Counted from the stretch's first letter, positions 25,241-34,693 are shown. The stretch: DNA of 60,705 bases from Bacillota bacterium (GCA_029224785.1 JAQXVF010000047.1:1-60705); one strand, 5' to 3'. The notes: generated by a model not told the origin, from the letters alone. Made by a program: numbers and translations.

Positions 25241-26349
25241 ACGATCTCCCCTCGCTTGATGATGACGGGGCTCTCTTTCGTACCGATGACTCTGGAGCCG
25301 GGGCGGATGGTCACATTCTTGTCCAGAATGACGTTTTTCAGCTCGGCACCTTCGCCGATAACGGCTTCATTCATGATGACACAGTCCTCCACATGGGCGC
25401 CTTCGGCGATGGTGACCTGGCGGAACAGGATGGAGTGCTTGGCATTGCCGTTGAGGATGCAGCCGTCGGCCACCACACAGTTTTCGATCCGGCAGGACTC
25501 GCCGTAATAGCTGGGGACACGGTCCCGGACCTTGGTGTAGATGGGATGGTTGTTGACGAAGAGGTCCATGCGGATGTCCTTGTCCAGCAGGGACATGGAG
25601 TTGGCAAAGTATTCGGCAACGGATTCGTTATACAGAGCCACGCCGCCGAACTGGAACACGTTGACGGAGACGTCGCCGCGCTGCCAGCCTCCCAGGATCA
25701 GATCCCGGTCCATGTGGTAAAGGTTGTGGGCGATGTACTCGTTGACCCGCTTGATGAGCCACTTCTTGGAGACCACATAGGTGTCCATGGAGGCAAGATA
25801 CTCCTCGCTGGCAGCGTAGTCCACAGCCAGATCGGCGACCTCCCCGTTTTTGTTCAGCTTGACTGCCAGGTCGATGGGCTTGACGCCGTTGGCAATACCG
25901 GCTTTTGCCACCACGGTCACGTCTTTGCCGCTGGCGATGTGGGAAGAAAGGACCTCGTTCAGGTCGATATTGCAGGAAACGGAGGAGTCGATCATGATGA
26001 CATACTCATCCTTGTCGCCGTAGGAGAGGAAATCCATGGCGGAGTACAGAGACTCCAGCTTGCCCCGGTAGGTGGCGGAGGTGCTCATGGAATACGGCGT
26101 CAGGTATTCCAGGCCGCCTTCTCCCAGCTCCAGACCCCACTCTTCGCCGTCGCCGATGTGGTTCATCAGGGACTGGTAGTTGTGGCGGGAGATGATGCCG
26201 ATGTGCTTGATGCCGGCGATGGTCAGGTTGGACAGTGCAAAGTCCACCTGGCGGTAGCGTCCGCCGAAGGGGATGCTGGCCATAGTGCGCTTGTTGGTCA
26301 GCTCACCTAAAGTTGCGTCATTGGTGAAGATAATACCCATTACATTCAT
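25237..26349 (-). CDS. glgD: ADP-glucose pyrophosphorylase regulatory-type subunit GlgD
   Basis: 370 residues. A GlgC paralogue that in Firmicutes forms a heteromer with GlgC and modifies its activity. The N-terminal GIIFTNDATLGELTNKR lacks the GGxGxRL pyrophosphorylase loop of GlgC, consistent with a non- or less-catalytic subunit. The C-terminal left-handed beta-helix with hexapeptide-like repeats is present. GGAGGG precedes the ATG; 15 nt separate it from glgC. Confidence 0.95.
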   Translation of the reverse strand: MNVMGIIFTNDATLGELTNKRTMASIPFGGRYRQVDFALSNLTIAGIKHIGIISRHNYQSLMNHIGDGEEWGLELGEGGLEYLTPYSMSTSATYRGKLESLYSAMDFLSYGDKDEYVIMIDSSVSCNIDLNEVLSSHIASGKDVTVVAKAGIANGVKPIDLAVKLNKNGEVADLAVDYAASEEYLASMDTYVVSKKWLIKRVNEYIAHNLYHMDRDLILGGWQRGDVSVNVFQFGGVALYNESVAEYFANSMSLLDKDIRMDLFVNNHPIYTKVRDRVPSYYGESCRIENCVVADGCILNGNAKHSILFRQVTIAEGAHVEDCVIMNEAVIGEGAELKNVILDKNVTIRPGSRVIGTKESPVIIKRGEIV

Positions 26350-26364
26350 CGCAGGATCCCTCCT

Positions 26365-27555
26365 TTACAGCATTTCACCGGGCAGCAGCGCGGTGTTTTC
26401 TGCGACCACAGCGCCCTTGGAGGTAACGCTGATCTTCTTTTTCTCCTTGGGACCGAAGGCGCCGCCGACAACGGCGTTGCGGCAGACCCGGCTGTTTTCT
26501 CCCAGGATGGCATGACGGACGATGGCACCGGATTCGATGACCACACCGGGCATCACCACGGAATCCTCCACAACGGCATTCTTTCCGATGTTGCAGCCGG
26601 TGGAAATGACGGAGTGACGGACGGTACCGTAAACCACCGAGCCTTCCGCGATGAAGCAGTTGACGGTCTTTGCAGTTTCGTCGATGTAGCTGGAGGGCAG
26701 GGCGTTGTTGCGGGCGAAGATCTTGGTATGCTCATCTCCGTGGATGTCGAAGGCAGGATCCTTGCCCAGCAGATCCATATTGGCCTCCCACAGGGAGTCG
26801 ATGGTTCCCACATCTTTCCAGTAGCCCTTGAAATTGTAGGCCATCAGCTTGTGACCGGCATTCAGCAGGCTGGGGATGATGTTCTTACCGAAGTCGTTGG
26901 AAGAGTCGGGGTTGTCCTCATCGGCGATCAGAGCCTCCCGCAGTACACTCCAGGTAAAGACATAGATGCCCATGGAGGCATTGGTGGACTTGGGCTGCTT
27001 GGGCTTTTCCTCAAACTCGTAGATGGTGTTGTCCGGATTGGTGTTGAGGATGCCGAAGCGGCTGGCCTCCTCCAGAGGCACGTCCCGGACGGCGATGGTG
27101 CAGGAAGCACCGTTGGCCTCGTGGTAAGCCACCATGGCGGCGTAATCCATCTTGTAGATGTGGTCGCCGGACAGGACGATTACATAGTCGGGGTCAAAAC
27201 GGTCAATGAAATCGATGTTCTGATAAATGGCGTTGGCGGTGCCCTTGTACCAGCCGCTCTTCTTGTCGTGGCGCTCGTAGGGGGGCAGGACCTGGGCACA
27301 GCTATGCGTCTTGTTCAGGCCCCAGGGCTGACCGTTGCCGATGTATTCATTCAGTTCCAGAGGCTGGTACTGGGTCAGGATTCCCACGGTGTCGATGCCG
27401 GAGTTGACACAGTTGGACAGGGGGAAATCGATGATGCGGTACTTTCCGCCAAAGGGAACGGCGGGTTTTGCGGTTTTCTCAGTCAGGACCTTCAGACGGC
27501 TTCCCTGACCACCTGCCAAAAGCATAGCGATACAGCGTTTCTTCTGGAAATACAT
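26365..27555 (-). CDS. glgC: Glucose-1-phosphate adenylyltransferase
   Basis: 396 residues. Makes ADP-glucose from glucose-1-phosphate and ATP, the committed glycogen step. [16 protein letters not shown] gives the nucleotide loop. [27 protein letters not shown] and the EEKPKQPKS Lys region for glucose-1-phosphate are all intact. Start ATG 27555 is supported by AAAGGAG about 11 nt upstream; a longer open frame upstream has no similarity to the family. Confidence 0.97.
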   Translation of the reverse strand: MYFQKKRCIAMLLAGGQGSRLKVLTEKTAKPAVPFGGKYRIIDFPLSNCVNSGIDTVGILTQYQPLELNEYIGNGQPWGLNKTHSCAQVLPPYERHDKKSGWYKGTANAIYQNIDFIDRFDPDYVIVLSGDHIYKMDYAAMVAYHEANGASCTIAVRDVPLEEASRFGILNTNPDNTIYEFEEKPKQPKSTNASMGIYVFTWSVLREALIADEDNPDSSNDFGKNIIPSLLNAGHKLMAYNFKGYWKDVGTIDSLWEANMDLLGKDPAFDIHGDEHTKIFARNNALPSSYIDETAKTVNCFIAEGSVVYGTVRHSVISTGCNIGKNAVVEDSVVMPGVVIESGAIVRHAILGENSRVCRNAVVGGAFGPKEKKKISVTSKGAVVAENTALLPGEML

Positions 27556-27630
27556 TTGGAACACAGCTCCTTTTGTTGATGTCGTTTGTAAAAGGGGGGA
27601 TTGCAAGCAGTTGGCACTGCGAACATACGA

Positions 27631-29535
27631 TTATTCAGCCGGCTCTTTTTTGGGAGCCTTGGAACGGTCCGGCACCCGTGTGAAGAAAGTCACGGACATG
27701 GGCGGGACCCGGACGGAAGCGATGTAAGGGTACTCCCGGTAAACGCCCGGCTCTGCCTGCACGGGGACGGGAAGCTGGCCCGTGCCGCCGTATTTGAGGT
27801 CATCCGAGCAGAAAACGGGGGCATAGGTGCCGGGCTTGGGGACACCGATGCGGTAGCCCTCCCGGAGCACAGGGGTGAAATTGCAGATGCAGATCACTTC
27901 CTGCTTTTTCTTGTTGATGCGGCGGAAAGTGAGGATGCTGTTGTTTCCGTCATCCGGCTGGATCCACTGGAAGCCGTTCCAGCTCAGGTCATCCGCCCAG
28001 AGGGGATCGTTTTTCAAGTAGAAACGGTTCAAATCCCGGGTGAAAGCCTGCATTTTCCGGTGCATATCGTAATCCAGCAGCAGCCAATCCAGCTCCTTCC
28101 GGAAGTCCCACTCGATAAACTGACCGAATTCGTTGCCCATGAAGCTCAGCTTTTTGCCGGGGTGGGCCATCTGATAGCCCAGGAGGGTGCGCAGACCGGC
28201 AAATTTCCAGAAATAGTCTCCCGGATTCTTGTTGATCAGGCTCAGCTTCCCGTGGACCACCTCGTCGTGGCTCAGGGGGAGAATGAAATTCTCGGAGAAG
28301 GCGTAGGTCATGGAGAAGGTAAGGGAATTGTGATGGTACTTCCGGTTGATGGGATCCTCTTTGATGTAGCGCAGGGTGTCGTTCATCCATCCCATGTTCC
28401 ACTTGAACAGGAAGCCCAGACCTCCGTCAAAATCCGGCTTGGTGACCATGGGGAAGGCGGTGGATTCCTCTGCGGCCATGATGATATTCTTCCGGACGGC
28501 AAAGCAGGCCTGGTTCAGCTTCCGGAGAAAATCGATGGCCTCCAGGTTTTCCCGGCCGCCGTAGCGGTTGGGACGGTAGTGCTGCCGGTTGTAATCCAGA
28601 TAGAGCATGGAGGTCACGGCATCCACCCGCAGGCCGTCCACATGGAACTCCTCCAGCCAGTACACGGCGTTGGAGATCAGGAAGCTCCGGACCTCCGGAC
28701 GTCCGAAATCAAAGATCCGGGTGGTCCAGTCCGGGTGCTCGTTCATCATGGGATCGCCCACCTCGTAGGTGCAGGTGCCGTCGAACTCATACAGGCCGTA
28801 TTCGTCCTTGGGGAAGTGGGCGGGCACCCAGTCCAGGATCACGCCGATGCCGGCCTGATGCAGGGTGTCGATGAGCAGCCGCAGTTCCTCCGGAGAGCCG
28901 TAGCGGGAGGTGGGGGCGTAGTAATGGGTCACCTGATATCCCCAACTGGGATCGTAGGGATACTCAGCAAGAGGCATCAGCTCCACATGGGTGTAGCCCA
29001 TTTCCTTTACATATTCGGCAAGCATCGGGGCAAGCTCGGAGTAGGAGTAATAGGTGTTGTCCTCCTTTTTCCGCCAGGAGCCGAGATGCATTTCGTAGAT
29101 GTTGACGGGGGCATTCAGCGGGCTGCGGCGGGCGTTCCGGGCCAGCCACAGGCTGTCGTGCCATTTGTAGCGATCCACGAAGATCACGCTGGAGGTGTCC
29201 GGGGATTTGCAGGTGCGGAAGCCTACGGGGTCCGCTTTGTATACGGCTTTTCCGTCCCAGTGCGTTACCACATATTTGTAGGCGCCGCCCTCTTTGGGAT
29301 TGGGAGACCAGGCTTCCCAGATCCCGCCGGTGATCTTCTGCATAGGCAGGTCCTGGGGATTCCAGAAATTGAAATCTCCTACAACGGCCATCTGTTTGGC
29401 GTTGGGAGCCCAGACGCGGAACACAAACCCATCCTTGCCGTCCCGAGCCTGAGGATGACACCCCAGAAACTGATAGGCGTGGGTCTCCGTTCCGTTGTGA
29501 TAGGCTTCAGGCGTAGCGGTATGCCGTTTGTTCAC
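27631..29535 (-). CDS. glgB: 1,4-alpha-glucan branching enzyme
   Basis: 634 residues, GH13 branching enzyme. An N-terminal carbohydrate-binding module (CBM48) is seen in RVWAPNAKQMAVVGDFNFW. Catalytic Asp in GLRVDAVTSMLYLD, Glu in MAAEESTAFP, and LPLSHDEVVHG. The start is placed at GTG 29535 because AAAGGA lies about 10 nt upstream; an ATG 30 nt earlier would put that site inside the gene. First gene of the glycogen operon. Confidence 0.95.
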   Translation of the reverse strand: MNKRHTATPEAYHNGTETHAYQFLGCHPQARDGKDGFVFRVWAPNAKQMAVVGDFNFWNPQDLPMQKITGGIWEAWSPNPKEGGAYKYVVTHWDGKAVYKADPVGFRTCKSPDTSSVIFVDRYKWHDSLWLARNARRSPLNAPVNIYEMHLGSWRKKEDNTYYSYSELAPMLAEYVKEMGYTHVELMPLAEYPYDPSWGYQVTHYYAPTSRYGSPEELRLLIDTLHQAGIGVILDWVPAHFPKDEYGLYEFDGTCTYEVGDPMMNEHPDWTTRIFDFGRPEVRSFLISNAVYWLEEFHVDGLRVDAVTSMLYLDYNRQHYRPNRYGGRENLEAIDFLRKLNQACFAVRKNIIMAAEESTAFPMVTKPDFDGGLGFLFKWNMGWMNDTLRYIKEDPINRKYHHNSLTFSMTYAFSENFILPLSHDEVVHGKLSLINKNPGDYFWKFAGLRTLLGYQMAHPGKKLSFMGNEFGQFIEWDFRKELDWLLLDYDMHRKMQAFTRDLNRFYLKNDPLWADDLSWNGFQWIQPDDGNNSILTFRRINKKKQEVICICNFTPVLREGYRIGVPKPGTYAPVFCSDDLKYGGTGQLPVPVQAEPGVYREYPYIASVRVPPMSVTFFTRVPDRSKAPKKEPAE

Positions 29536-29928
29536 AATGATCAATTCCTTTCTGATAAAGCACACAATGAGATTCTGTAACCATATCTATTTAACCATAA
29601 CATAACATATTTTCCTATAATGCGAAAGGGACAAATTATCTAAAATGCAATACCGGTTTTCGTTGTTTTGCACAAATGATCGAAGAGAAATTGGAAAAAC
29701 CACGGAAAATATGTCAAATTCTGGATGATAACAGTACAATTTGCGGCTCGCTTTTTTGTACAGTCTTTCCCAAATGCCTTCCTGCCGCCCGAACCGGGAA
29801 AGCAAGCGCTTTCCCGACGGAAAACACCCCGGTCTGATACCGGAGTTTTCGGCGGAAGGAGAGGAAAAACCGGGTTTTGCGGGACTGGTTTTCGTCTATT
29901 CTAACGCGGAAGCCGGTGTGCGTCAAGG
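29536..29928. other. Intergenic region between divergent glgB and mgtE
   Basis: AT-rich near glgB, with no convincing -35/-10 pair that I could fix for glgB (TATGTT and AATATG are candidate -10 boxes around 29595-29615). A hairpin CGGGAAAGC / GCTTTCCCG at 29795-29816 has a 4-nt loop; it loosely resembles a CcpA-like half-site pair but the spacing is wrong. No gene seen. Confidence 0.5.
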
Positions 29929-29957
29929 TTGACAATCCGGAGATGGGATACTATAAT
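29929..29957 (+). promoter_or_regulatory. Consensus promoter of the mgtE transcription unit
   Basis: TTGACA (29929-29934), 17 nt, TATAAT (29952-29957): exact consensus with ideal spacing. The expected transcript starts near 29964, giving a leader of about 160 nt before mgtE. Confidence 0.9.
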
Positions 29958-29992
29958 ATATTTACTTTTCAGCAAAAAAAGGAGGGAATCTG

Positions 29993-30067
29993 ATGGACAC
30001 CGGCGACAGTGGCAATATACCTGGACGAAGTAGCACGTTAGCGGTGTCCGGGTTGGACTCCGTGTGA
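29993..30067 (+). CDS. Putative 24-residue leader peptide upstream of mgtE
   Basis: ATG preceded by a perfect GGAGG 7 nt away; reads MDTGDSGNIPGRSSTLAVSG plus LDSV, then TGA. It is the first translatable ORF of the transcript. It uses ATA, CGA, AGT and TTA codons that the GC-rich neighbours largely avoid. An acidic start followed by Pro recalls Mg-sensing leader peptides of proteobacterial mgtA/mgtC, but there is no sequence similarity to them. It may instead be incidental to the RNA structure it lies in. Confidence 0.55.
   Translation: MDTGDSGNIPGRSSTLAVSGLDSV
29995..30049 (+). promoter_or_regulatory. Candidate structured RNA element in the mgtE leader
   Basis: GGACACCG (29995-30002) pairs perfectly with CGGTGTCC (30042-30049), enclosing 39 nt. 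The stem contains the last base of the leader ORF start codon. A second possible GGAC/GTCC pairing follows around 30055-30073. No U-run terminator is seen before mgtE, so any control would be at translation or through RNA stability. I could not match it to the M-box or other Mg riboswitch from memory. Confidence 0.5.
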
Positions 30068-30122
30068 TTGTCCGTGTTGTTGCTTCCGAAATCGAATCAA
30101 AAAACGAATAGGAGGAAAACAA

Positions 30123-31502
30123 ATGGCAGAAAGATTTGAAATTGTTGAAAAAGCGCTGATCCGGATGCTGGACGAGAAAAAGTATGTGACTCTGCGGGAC
30201 ATTCTTGTGACCATGAACCCCAGTGACATCGCCCAGATGTTCTCCGGACTGAATGAAGAACGCATTCCGCTGATGTTCCGGCTCCTGACCAAGGAACAGG
30301 CAGCGGAGACCTTTGTGGAAATGGATCCGGATGCCCAGGAGCTGCTGATCCGGGGTTTTTCCGACAGCGAGCTGAAGGCTGTGGTAGACGAGCTGTATGT
30401 GGATGACGCGGTGGAGCTGGTGGAGGAAATGCCGGCCAATGTGGTCAAGAGGATCCTGAAGCAGACCGATCCGGAGATGCGGTCCTCCATCAACATGATC
30501 CTGCGGTATCCCGAGAATTCCGCCGGATCCATTATGACCACGGAGTATGTCTCCCTCCGGCCGTCCATGACCGTGGATGAGGCCATCCTGCGGATCCGCC
30601 GGCAGGGTGTGGACAAGGAGACCATCTATACCTGTTACGTCACCGATGAGAACAAGGGCCTGATCGGTCTGGTTACGGTGAAGGATCTGCTTCTGGCGGA
30701 GGATGGAGATACACCCATCCAGGACCTGATGATCACCAACCTGATCTCGGTTACTGCACAGACCGACCAGGAAGAAGTGGCCAAGATGCTCAGCAAGTAT
30801 AACTTCCTGGCGTTGCCTGTGGTGGACGGGGAGAACCGCATGGTGGGCATCGTTACCTTCGATGACGCCATGGACGTTATGATCGATGAGGCCACCGAGG
30901 ATATGGAACTGATGAGCGGCTTGATGCCCTCGGAGAAATCCTACATCAAGAGCACTCCCATTGACCTGTTCCGAAACCGGATCCCCTGGCTGTTGCTTTT
31001 GATGGTGTCCGCCACCTTTACCGGGCTGATCATCACCGCCTTTGAGGATGCACTGGCGGCCCAGGTGGCCCTGACGGCGTTTATCCCCATGCTGATGGAT
31101 ACCGGCGGAAATTCCGGCTCTCAGGCTTCCGTTACGGTGATCCGCTCCATCAGCCTGGGAGAGCTGAAGAGCTCCGACCTGCTGAAGGTCATCCGCAAAG
31201 AGCTTTGCACTGCGGTGCTGTGCGGCGTGACGCTGGCGGCGGCCTGCTTTTGCAAAATCATGCTGGTGGACCGTCTGATGATGGGACAAGCCGAGGTGAC
31301 GGCTCTGGTGGCGGCGGTGGTGTGCATGGCTCTGGGAATTACCGTGGTGATGGCGAAGATGGTTGGCTGTACTTTGCCGATCCTTGCCAAGGCGCTGAAT
31401 TTCGATCCGGCGGTGATGGCAAGCCCCTTTATCACCACCATTGTGGATGCCTTGTCCCTGCTCGCCTTCTTTACTCTGGCAAAGGTGATTCTGAAGATCT
31501 GA
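30123..31502 (+). CDS. mgtE: Magnesium transporter MgtE
   Basis: 459 residues. Mg2+ channel of the cytoplasmic membrane. Order: an N-terminal superhelical domain (about 1-130, with LVTMNPSDIAQMFSGL), a CBS pair (about 130-255, including YPENSAGSIMTTEYVSLRP), a connecting helix, and five membrane helices with the selectivity signature MLMDTGGNSGSQA. AGGAGG precedes the ATG. The cytosolic domains close the pore when Mg is high (family knowledge). The leader upstream suggests extra control of synthesis. Confidence 0.97.
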   Translation: MAERFEIVEKALIRMLDEKKYVTLRDILVTMNPSDIAQMFSGLNEERIPLMFRLLTKEQAAETFVEMDPDAQELLIRGFSDSELKAVVDELYVDDAVELVEEMPANVVKRILKQTDPEMRSSINMILRYPENSAGSIMTTEYVSLRPSMTVDEAILRIRRQGVDKETIYTCYVTDENKGLIGLVTVKDLLLAEDGDTPIQDLMITNLISVTAQTDQEEVAKMLSKYNFLALPVVDGENRMVGIVTFDDAMDVMIDEATEDMELMSGLMPSEKSYIKSTPIDLFRNRIPWLLLLMVSATFTGLIITAFEDALAAQVALTAFIPMLMDTGGNSGSQASVTVIRSISLGELKSSDLLKVIRKELCTAVLCGVTLAAACFCKIMLVDRLMMGQAEVTALVAAVVCMALGITVVMAKMVGCTLPILAKALNFDPAVMASPFITTIVDALSLLAFFTLAKVILKI

Positions 31503-31512
31503 CAGAAAGCGC

Positions 31513-31545
31513 TGAGCGTGCCGAAAGCACTTTTCGGCACGCTCA
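31513..31545 (+). terminator. Long hairpin after mgtE
   Basis: Fourteen-bp stem TGAGCGTGCCGAAA / TTTCGGCACGCTCA with a short loop, but no T run. It is followed directly by AAAGGAGG of the next gene. A processing or partial termination element is as likely as a true terminator. Confidence 0.5.
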
Positions 31546-31565
31546 GGTCATGAAAGGAGGATATC

Positions 31566-31931
31566 ATGGATTGTGACCGCAACTGCGGAAACTGCGGAGG
31601 CTGCGGCGGCCGGGAGCTGACCCTTTCGGAGGAGGAAATCCGGGTGCTGCGAACCTTCGGGGAATTCCCGTTCCAGCCTGTGGCACGGAAAGCAGGGGAG
31701 CAGACACCGGTCTGCCGGGAGCACACCTTCTTCCCGGAGACTTTTTTGGGCAGCATCCTGCTGCTGTTGGAGAAAAAGGGCCTGATTGCCCTGGATTATG
31801 ACATGGCCCTGGGGGGCTTTTCCTACGAAGCGTATCCGGATCTTTCCGTGCGGGGCAGCATGGCACTGACCGGACGGGGACAGGATGTGCTGGACCTTTT
31901 GGAGATCAACGGCGCATCCCCGGAGGAATAA
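31566..31931 (+). CDS. Hypothetical protein with N-terminal Cys cluster and winged-helix-like body
   Basis: 121 residues. The N-terminus MDCDRNCGNCGGCGG has cysteines at 3, 7, 10 and 13, a pattern able to hold Zn or an Fe-S cluster. Residues 20-115 look like a small alpha/beta winged-helix fold (EEIRVLRTFGEFPFQP, then LLEKKGLIALDYD, then LTGRGQDVLDLLE). No family recognised with certainty. AAAGGAGG lies 6 nt before the ATG. Located 63 nt after mgtE with a hairpin between, so it may be read from the mgtE promoter. A sensor or regulator is possible but speculative. Confidence 0.75.
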   Translation: MDCDRNCGNCGGCGGRELTLSEEEIRVLRTFGEFPFQPVARKAGEQTPVCREHTFFPETFLGSILLLLEKKGLIALDYDMALGGFSYEAYPDLSVRGSMALTGRGQDVLDLLEINGASPEE

Positions 31932-31977
31932 AAAACAACCCTGCCGAAGCATCCGGTTTTCGGAAGCTTCGGCAGGG
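31931..31977 (-). terminator. Terminator of the yfhO-like gene
   Basis: Stem CCCTGCCGAAGC (31939-31950) / GCTTCGGCAGGG (31966-31977). On the minus strand it is followed by TTGTTTTTT. Lies between convergent genes and may also stop the plus strand. Confidence 0.85.
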
Positions 31978-31981
31978 ATTC

Positions 31982-34693
31982 TTATGCTTCGTATTTTCCT
32001 CTGCGCCGCTTTTTCCGGGGCAGATAGAGGAAGAAAAGGAGGATCAGCACAGCCAGACTGCCTGCGGAGATCCGCCAACCCAGGGAAAAGGCGGGGTTTT
32101 CGTATACCAGGACTACGGTGTGCATTCCCTGGGACATGGAGGCGGAGACCATGACACCGCCAACCAGGGTGACGGGAACCTCCTTGCCGTCCACCAGCAT
32201 TTTCCAGTTGCCGTTCTGGGGGACGGAGGTGTAGAAAAGCCCGTCCCGATCGCAGTCCACGGTGCCTTCGATCCGGGTGTTGGTGAAAGAGGAGAGCTGC
32301 CAGACGGAGGAATTCAGAATGTCATATCCCTGGCGGAACAATGCATCGTCCAGAATGGCCAGATGGGCCGTCAGGCTGCCTTTTTCGTCGGATTTGCAGG
32401 AGACCCGAATCTCAATCTGATCTCCGGCTTCCACATCGCAGACGGCAAACATCTGGGGCAGGCTGATGTTTTCACTGTAAAGCTGCGTGCCGTTTTTCCA
32501 TACGGTGAAGTTGTTTCGCTTGGGGAAATCGATGTCCACGCAGGCGAAGCCTTCCCGGTCGGCGGTGAAGCGGAAGGTGACGGAGGCGGCGGACCCGCCG
32601 TCCTGATAGGAGGCAGTGCCGGAGGAGGCGGCAAAGGATACGCTGACATCCGAGCCGGTGACCTCCGTATCCGCTCCGGACAGTACGCTCCAGACCGAGC
32701 CGTTCAGCCCGGTGGCCGCCCGGAAAAGCTGATTCTGGAAGAGGAAGTTGCTGTTGGAGTGGAGGAAATCCAAATCCGCCAGGGTATCCTCTGCCAGGAA
32801 GCCGAGAGGAAGATATGCGTTGTTCTGAAGAAGATGCACGTCTCCGTAGTGGTGCACATCGTCAAAATACCGGTTCTCCGCCACTTTTCCGTCCCGGGCG
32901 ATCATATATTTCAGCCCCAGGAAGAGGTTTGCCACCGGGGAGCTTTCCTCAAAGCTGTACCGGTTGTAGGTGTTCTTGGCACCGTAGCCCAGGGCCTTCA
33001 TAAACTCGGTGACATGGACGTTGGCGGAGCTTGTAAAGGTGGTGATTCCATGGTAGTTGTTCAGTGCGCCGTCGTTGAGTGTCTGGGTATGGGTAACCTC
33101 TGCCCGATAGAAGGGAGTGCTGCTCTCCCGTTCTTTCATATAGCGGATCATAGAGGCGGTGTGCTCTCCCCCCAGGGGGTAATTCTCCACGTAGGTACCG
33201 GGGAAATGGATGCCGAAGGAGAGAAGATTCATGACAATTTCCAGGGCAATGGTGCAGCTCAGTGCCACGGAGCCGATGCGCCGACTGCGGTGGTAATCCT
33301 GCATCTTTTTCTCGTAAACCAGTACGGCTTTTTGAGAAGCTTCCGGATCCTCGGGATCCTGAATGGGCTTTCGGGGCTTCTGCACCTGCCGGCACAGGAA
33401 AAAGGCGGTGTAGAACAGAACAAAGCCAGCATTGTAGGCCAGAAAAGCCGGGTCAAACCGCTTGTCGGAGCAGGCAAAGAGCCCAACGGATACCACTGCG
33501 GCAATACCGATCCAGGCGGGATGGTAGGAATCCATCATCAGCCATGCCCGGTAGGCCATGGTCAGCAAAACGAAGCTGAACAGGAAGCTGAAGCGGTAGG
33601 GGATCATGTTGGGGAAGTGGAAGCCGTGCCAGATATAATCCAGCTGCCGCAGCAGAAAGCTGAGGATGAAAAACACCAGCAAAAAGAGGTTGCACAGCTT
33701 TTCCCGCAGGGGGATCTTTCCGGCGCAGAGATACAGAAATCCCAGCATCACCGCAAACACACCGCAGTAGAGGTTGGGAAGCCCCTCTTTGAAAGAAGGC
33801 TCCAGCCCGCCGCCCAGATTTCCCACTACCTGGCGCATGCCCTCCAGCAGCCCCTTCCAGGTGTTGGAAGAGGCGATGTTCAGCCGGAACCCGGTGGGGA
33901 AGGAGTTGACGCTGGATTGGGTCTGCTGAAGCGCCGCCAGGGTGGGAAGGGACATAACGGCGGTCATGGCAATGGCAATCATGGAGAACAGGGCGATCCG
34001 CCCCAGGTCGGCAAAGAATCTGCCGGGGGTGGGACGGGTGCAGATCTCGTAGCAGAAGAAAGAGAGCGCCACGAAAATACAGGTGAACAGACCGATATAG
34101 TAGTTGATGACCACGGAAAAGAACAGGGTGACGCTGTACAGGACCACTTTTTTGTCCCGCAGCAGACGCACCATACCCAGAACCACCAGGGGAAGCAGGG
34201 CAAAGGTGTCCAGCCACATCACATTCCACTGATAGCCCAGCGCCCAGGCACAAAGCCCGTAGAAGCAGCCGAACAGGGTGGGAGCCAGGTCCTTCTTTCC
34301 AAAGAGATTCCGGAGAAAAACGGTGAAGAACAGACTGGCAAAGCCCAGCTTCAGAGGAACCAGGAAAGAGAAGAAGCCCAGCAGCCAGGATTCCGGAACC
34401 AGAACACTGAGAAGATTCAGGGGGGAGCCGAGATAATAGGAGATCAGTCCCAGGTAGTCCATGCCCATGCCCACATCCCAGTTGTACAGCAGGGACTGTC
34501 CTGAGAGCAGTGCCCGGCGGAAAGAGACAAAGAAGGGGTAGTACTGATGGTACATATCGGAATACAGCATGGAATACCCCCCGAAGGGGGCATAGCCGGA
34601 GATGATCATCAGAATGACGACTCCCAGAAAAGGAATGGCAAAGGAAAGAGCAAGGGTGTGGCGGTTTACAAAGCGGGAAAATCTATCTTTCAT
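31982..34693 (-). CDS. YfhO family polytopic membrane protein
   Basis: 903 residues. About a dozen N-terminal/central membrane helices (starting LALSFAIPFLGVVILMI) and a large extracytoplasmic C-terminal domain, then a last helix and a basic tail (RKKRRRGK). SGYAPFGGYSMLYSDMYHQY and NWDVGMGMDYLG are YfhO/GT-C-type signatures; the early acidic SDMYHQY loop suits a polyprenyl-phosphate-sugar glycosyltransferase. In Bacillus and Listeria relatives act in glycosylation of teichoic acids. The acceptor here is unknown. Own promoter upstream. Confidence 0.88.
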   Translation of the reverse strand: MKDRFSRFVNRHTLALSFAIPFLGVVILMIISGYAPFGGYSMLYSDMYHQYYPFFVSFRRALLSGQSLLYNWDVGMGMDYLGLISYYLGSPLNLLSVLVPESWLLGFFSFLVPLKLGFASLFFTVFLRNLFGKKDLAPTLFGCFYGLCAWALGYQWNVMWLDTFALLPLVVLGMVRLLRDKKVVLYSVTLFFSVVINYYIGLFTCIFVALSFFCYEICTRPTPGRFFADLGRIALFSMIAIAMTAVMSLPTLAALQQTQSSVNSFPTGFRLNIASSNTWKGLLEGMRQVVGNLGGGLEPSFKEGLPNLYCGVFAVMLGFLYLCAGKIPLREKLCNLFLLVFFILSFLLRQLDYIWHGFHFPNMIPYRFSFLFSFVLLTMAYRAWLMMDSYHPAWIGIAAVVSVGLFACSDKRFDPAFLAYNAGFVLFYTAFFLCRQVQKPRKPIQDPEDPEASQKAVLVYEKKMQDYHRSRRIGSVALSCTIALEIVMNLLSFGIHFPGTYVENYPLGGEHTASMIRYMKERESSTPFYRAEVTHTQTLNDGALNNYHGITTFTSSANVHVTEFMKALGYGAKNTYNRYSFEESSPVANLFLGLKYMIARDGKVAENRYFDDVHHYGDVHLLQNNAYLPLGFLAEDTLADLDFLHSNSNFLFQNQLFRAATGLNGSVWSVLSGADTEVTGSDVSVSFAASSGTASYQDGGSAASVTFRFTADREGFACVDIDFPKRNNFTVWKNGTQLYSENISLPQMFAVCDVEAGDQIEIRVSCKSDEKGSLTAHLAILDDALFRQGYDILNSSVWQLSSFTNTRIEGTVDCDRDGLFYTSVPQNGNWKMLVDGKEVPVTLVGGVMVSASMSQGMHTVVLVYENPAFSLGWRISAGSLAVLILLFFLYLPRKKRRRGKYEA

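Noticed and set aside
29795-29816. CcpA cre site between glgB and mgtE
   Set aside because: The inverted repeat has four extra bases at the centre compared with the cre consensus, so it is recorded only as a hairpin.
29964-30122. M-box (ykoK) magnesium riboswitch before mgtE
   Set aside because: The conserved M-box blocks I know are not recognisable and the leader folds around a different stem; a covariance-model search would settle it.
32120-34504. Long open frame of about 790 codons on the plus strand
   Set aside because: It is antisense to the YfhO-like gene, has low-complexity His/Gly/Gln-rich sequence and no ribosome site; a shadow of GC-rich codon use. Similar antisense frames across glg, feoB and spoIVA were discarded for the same reason.
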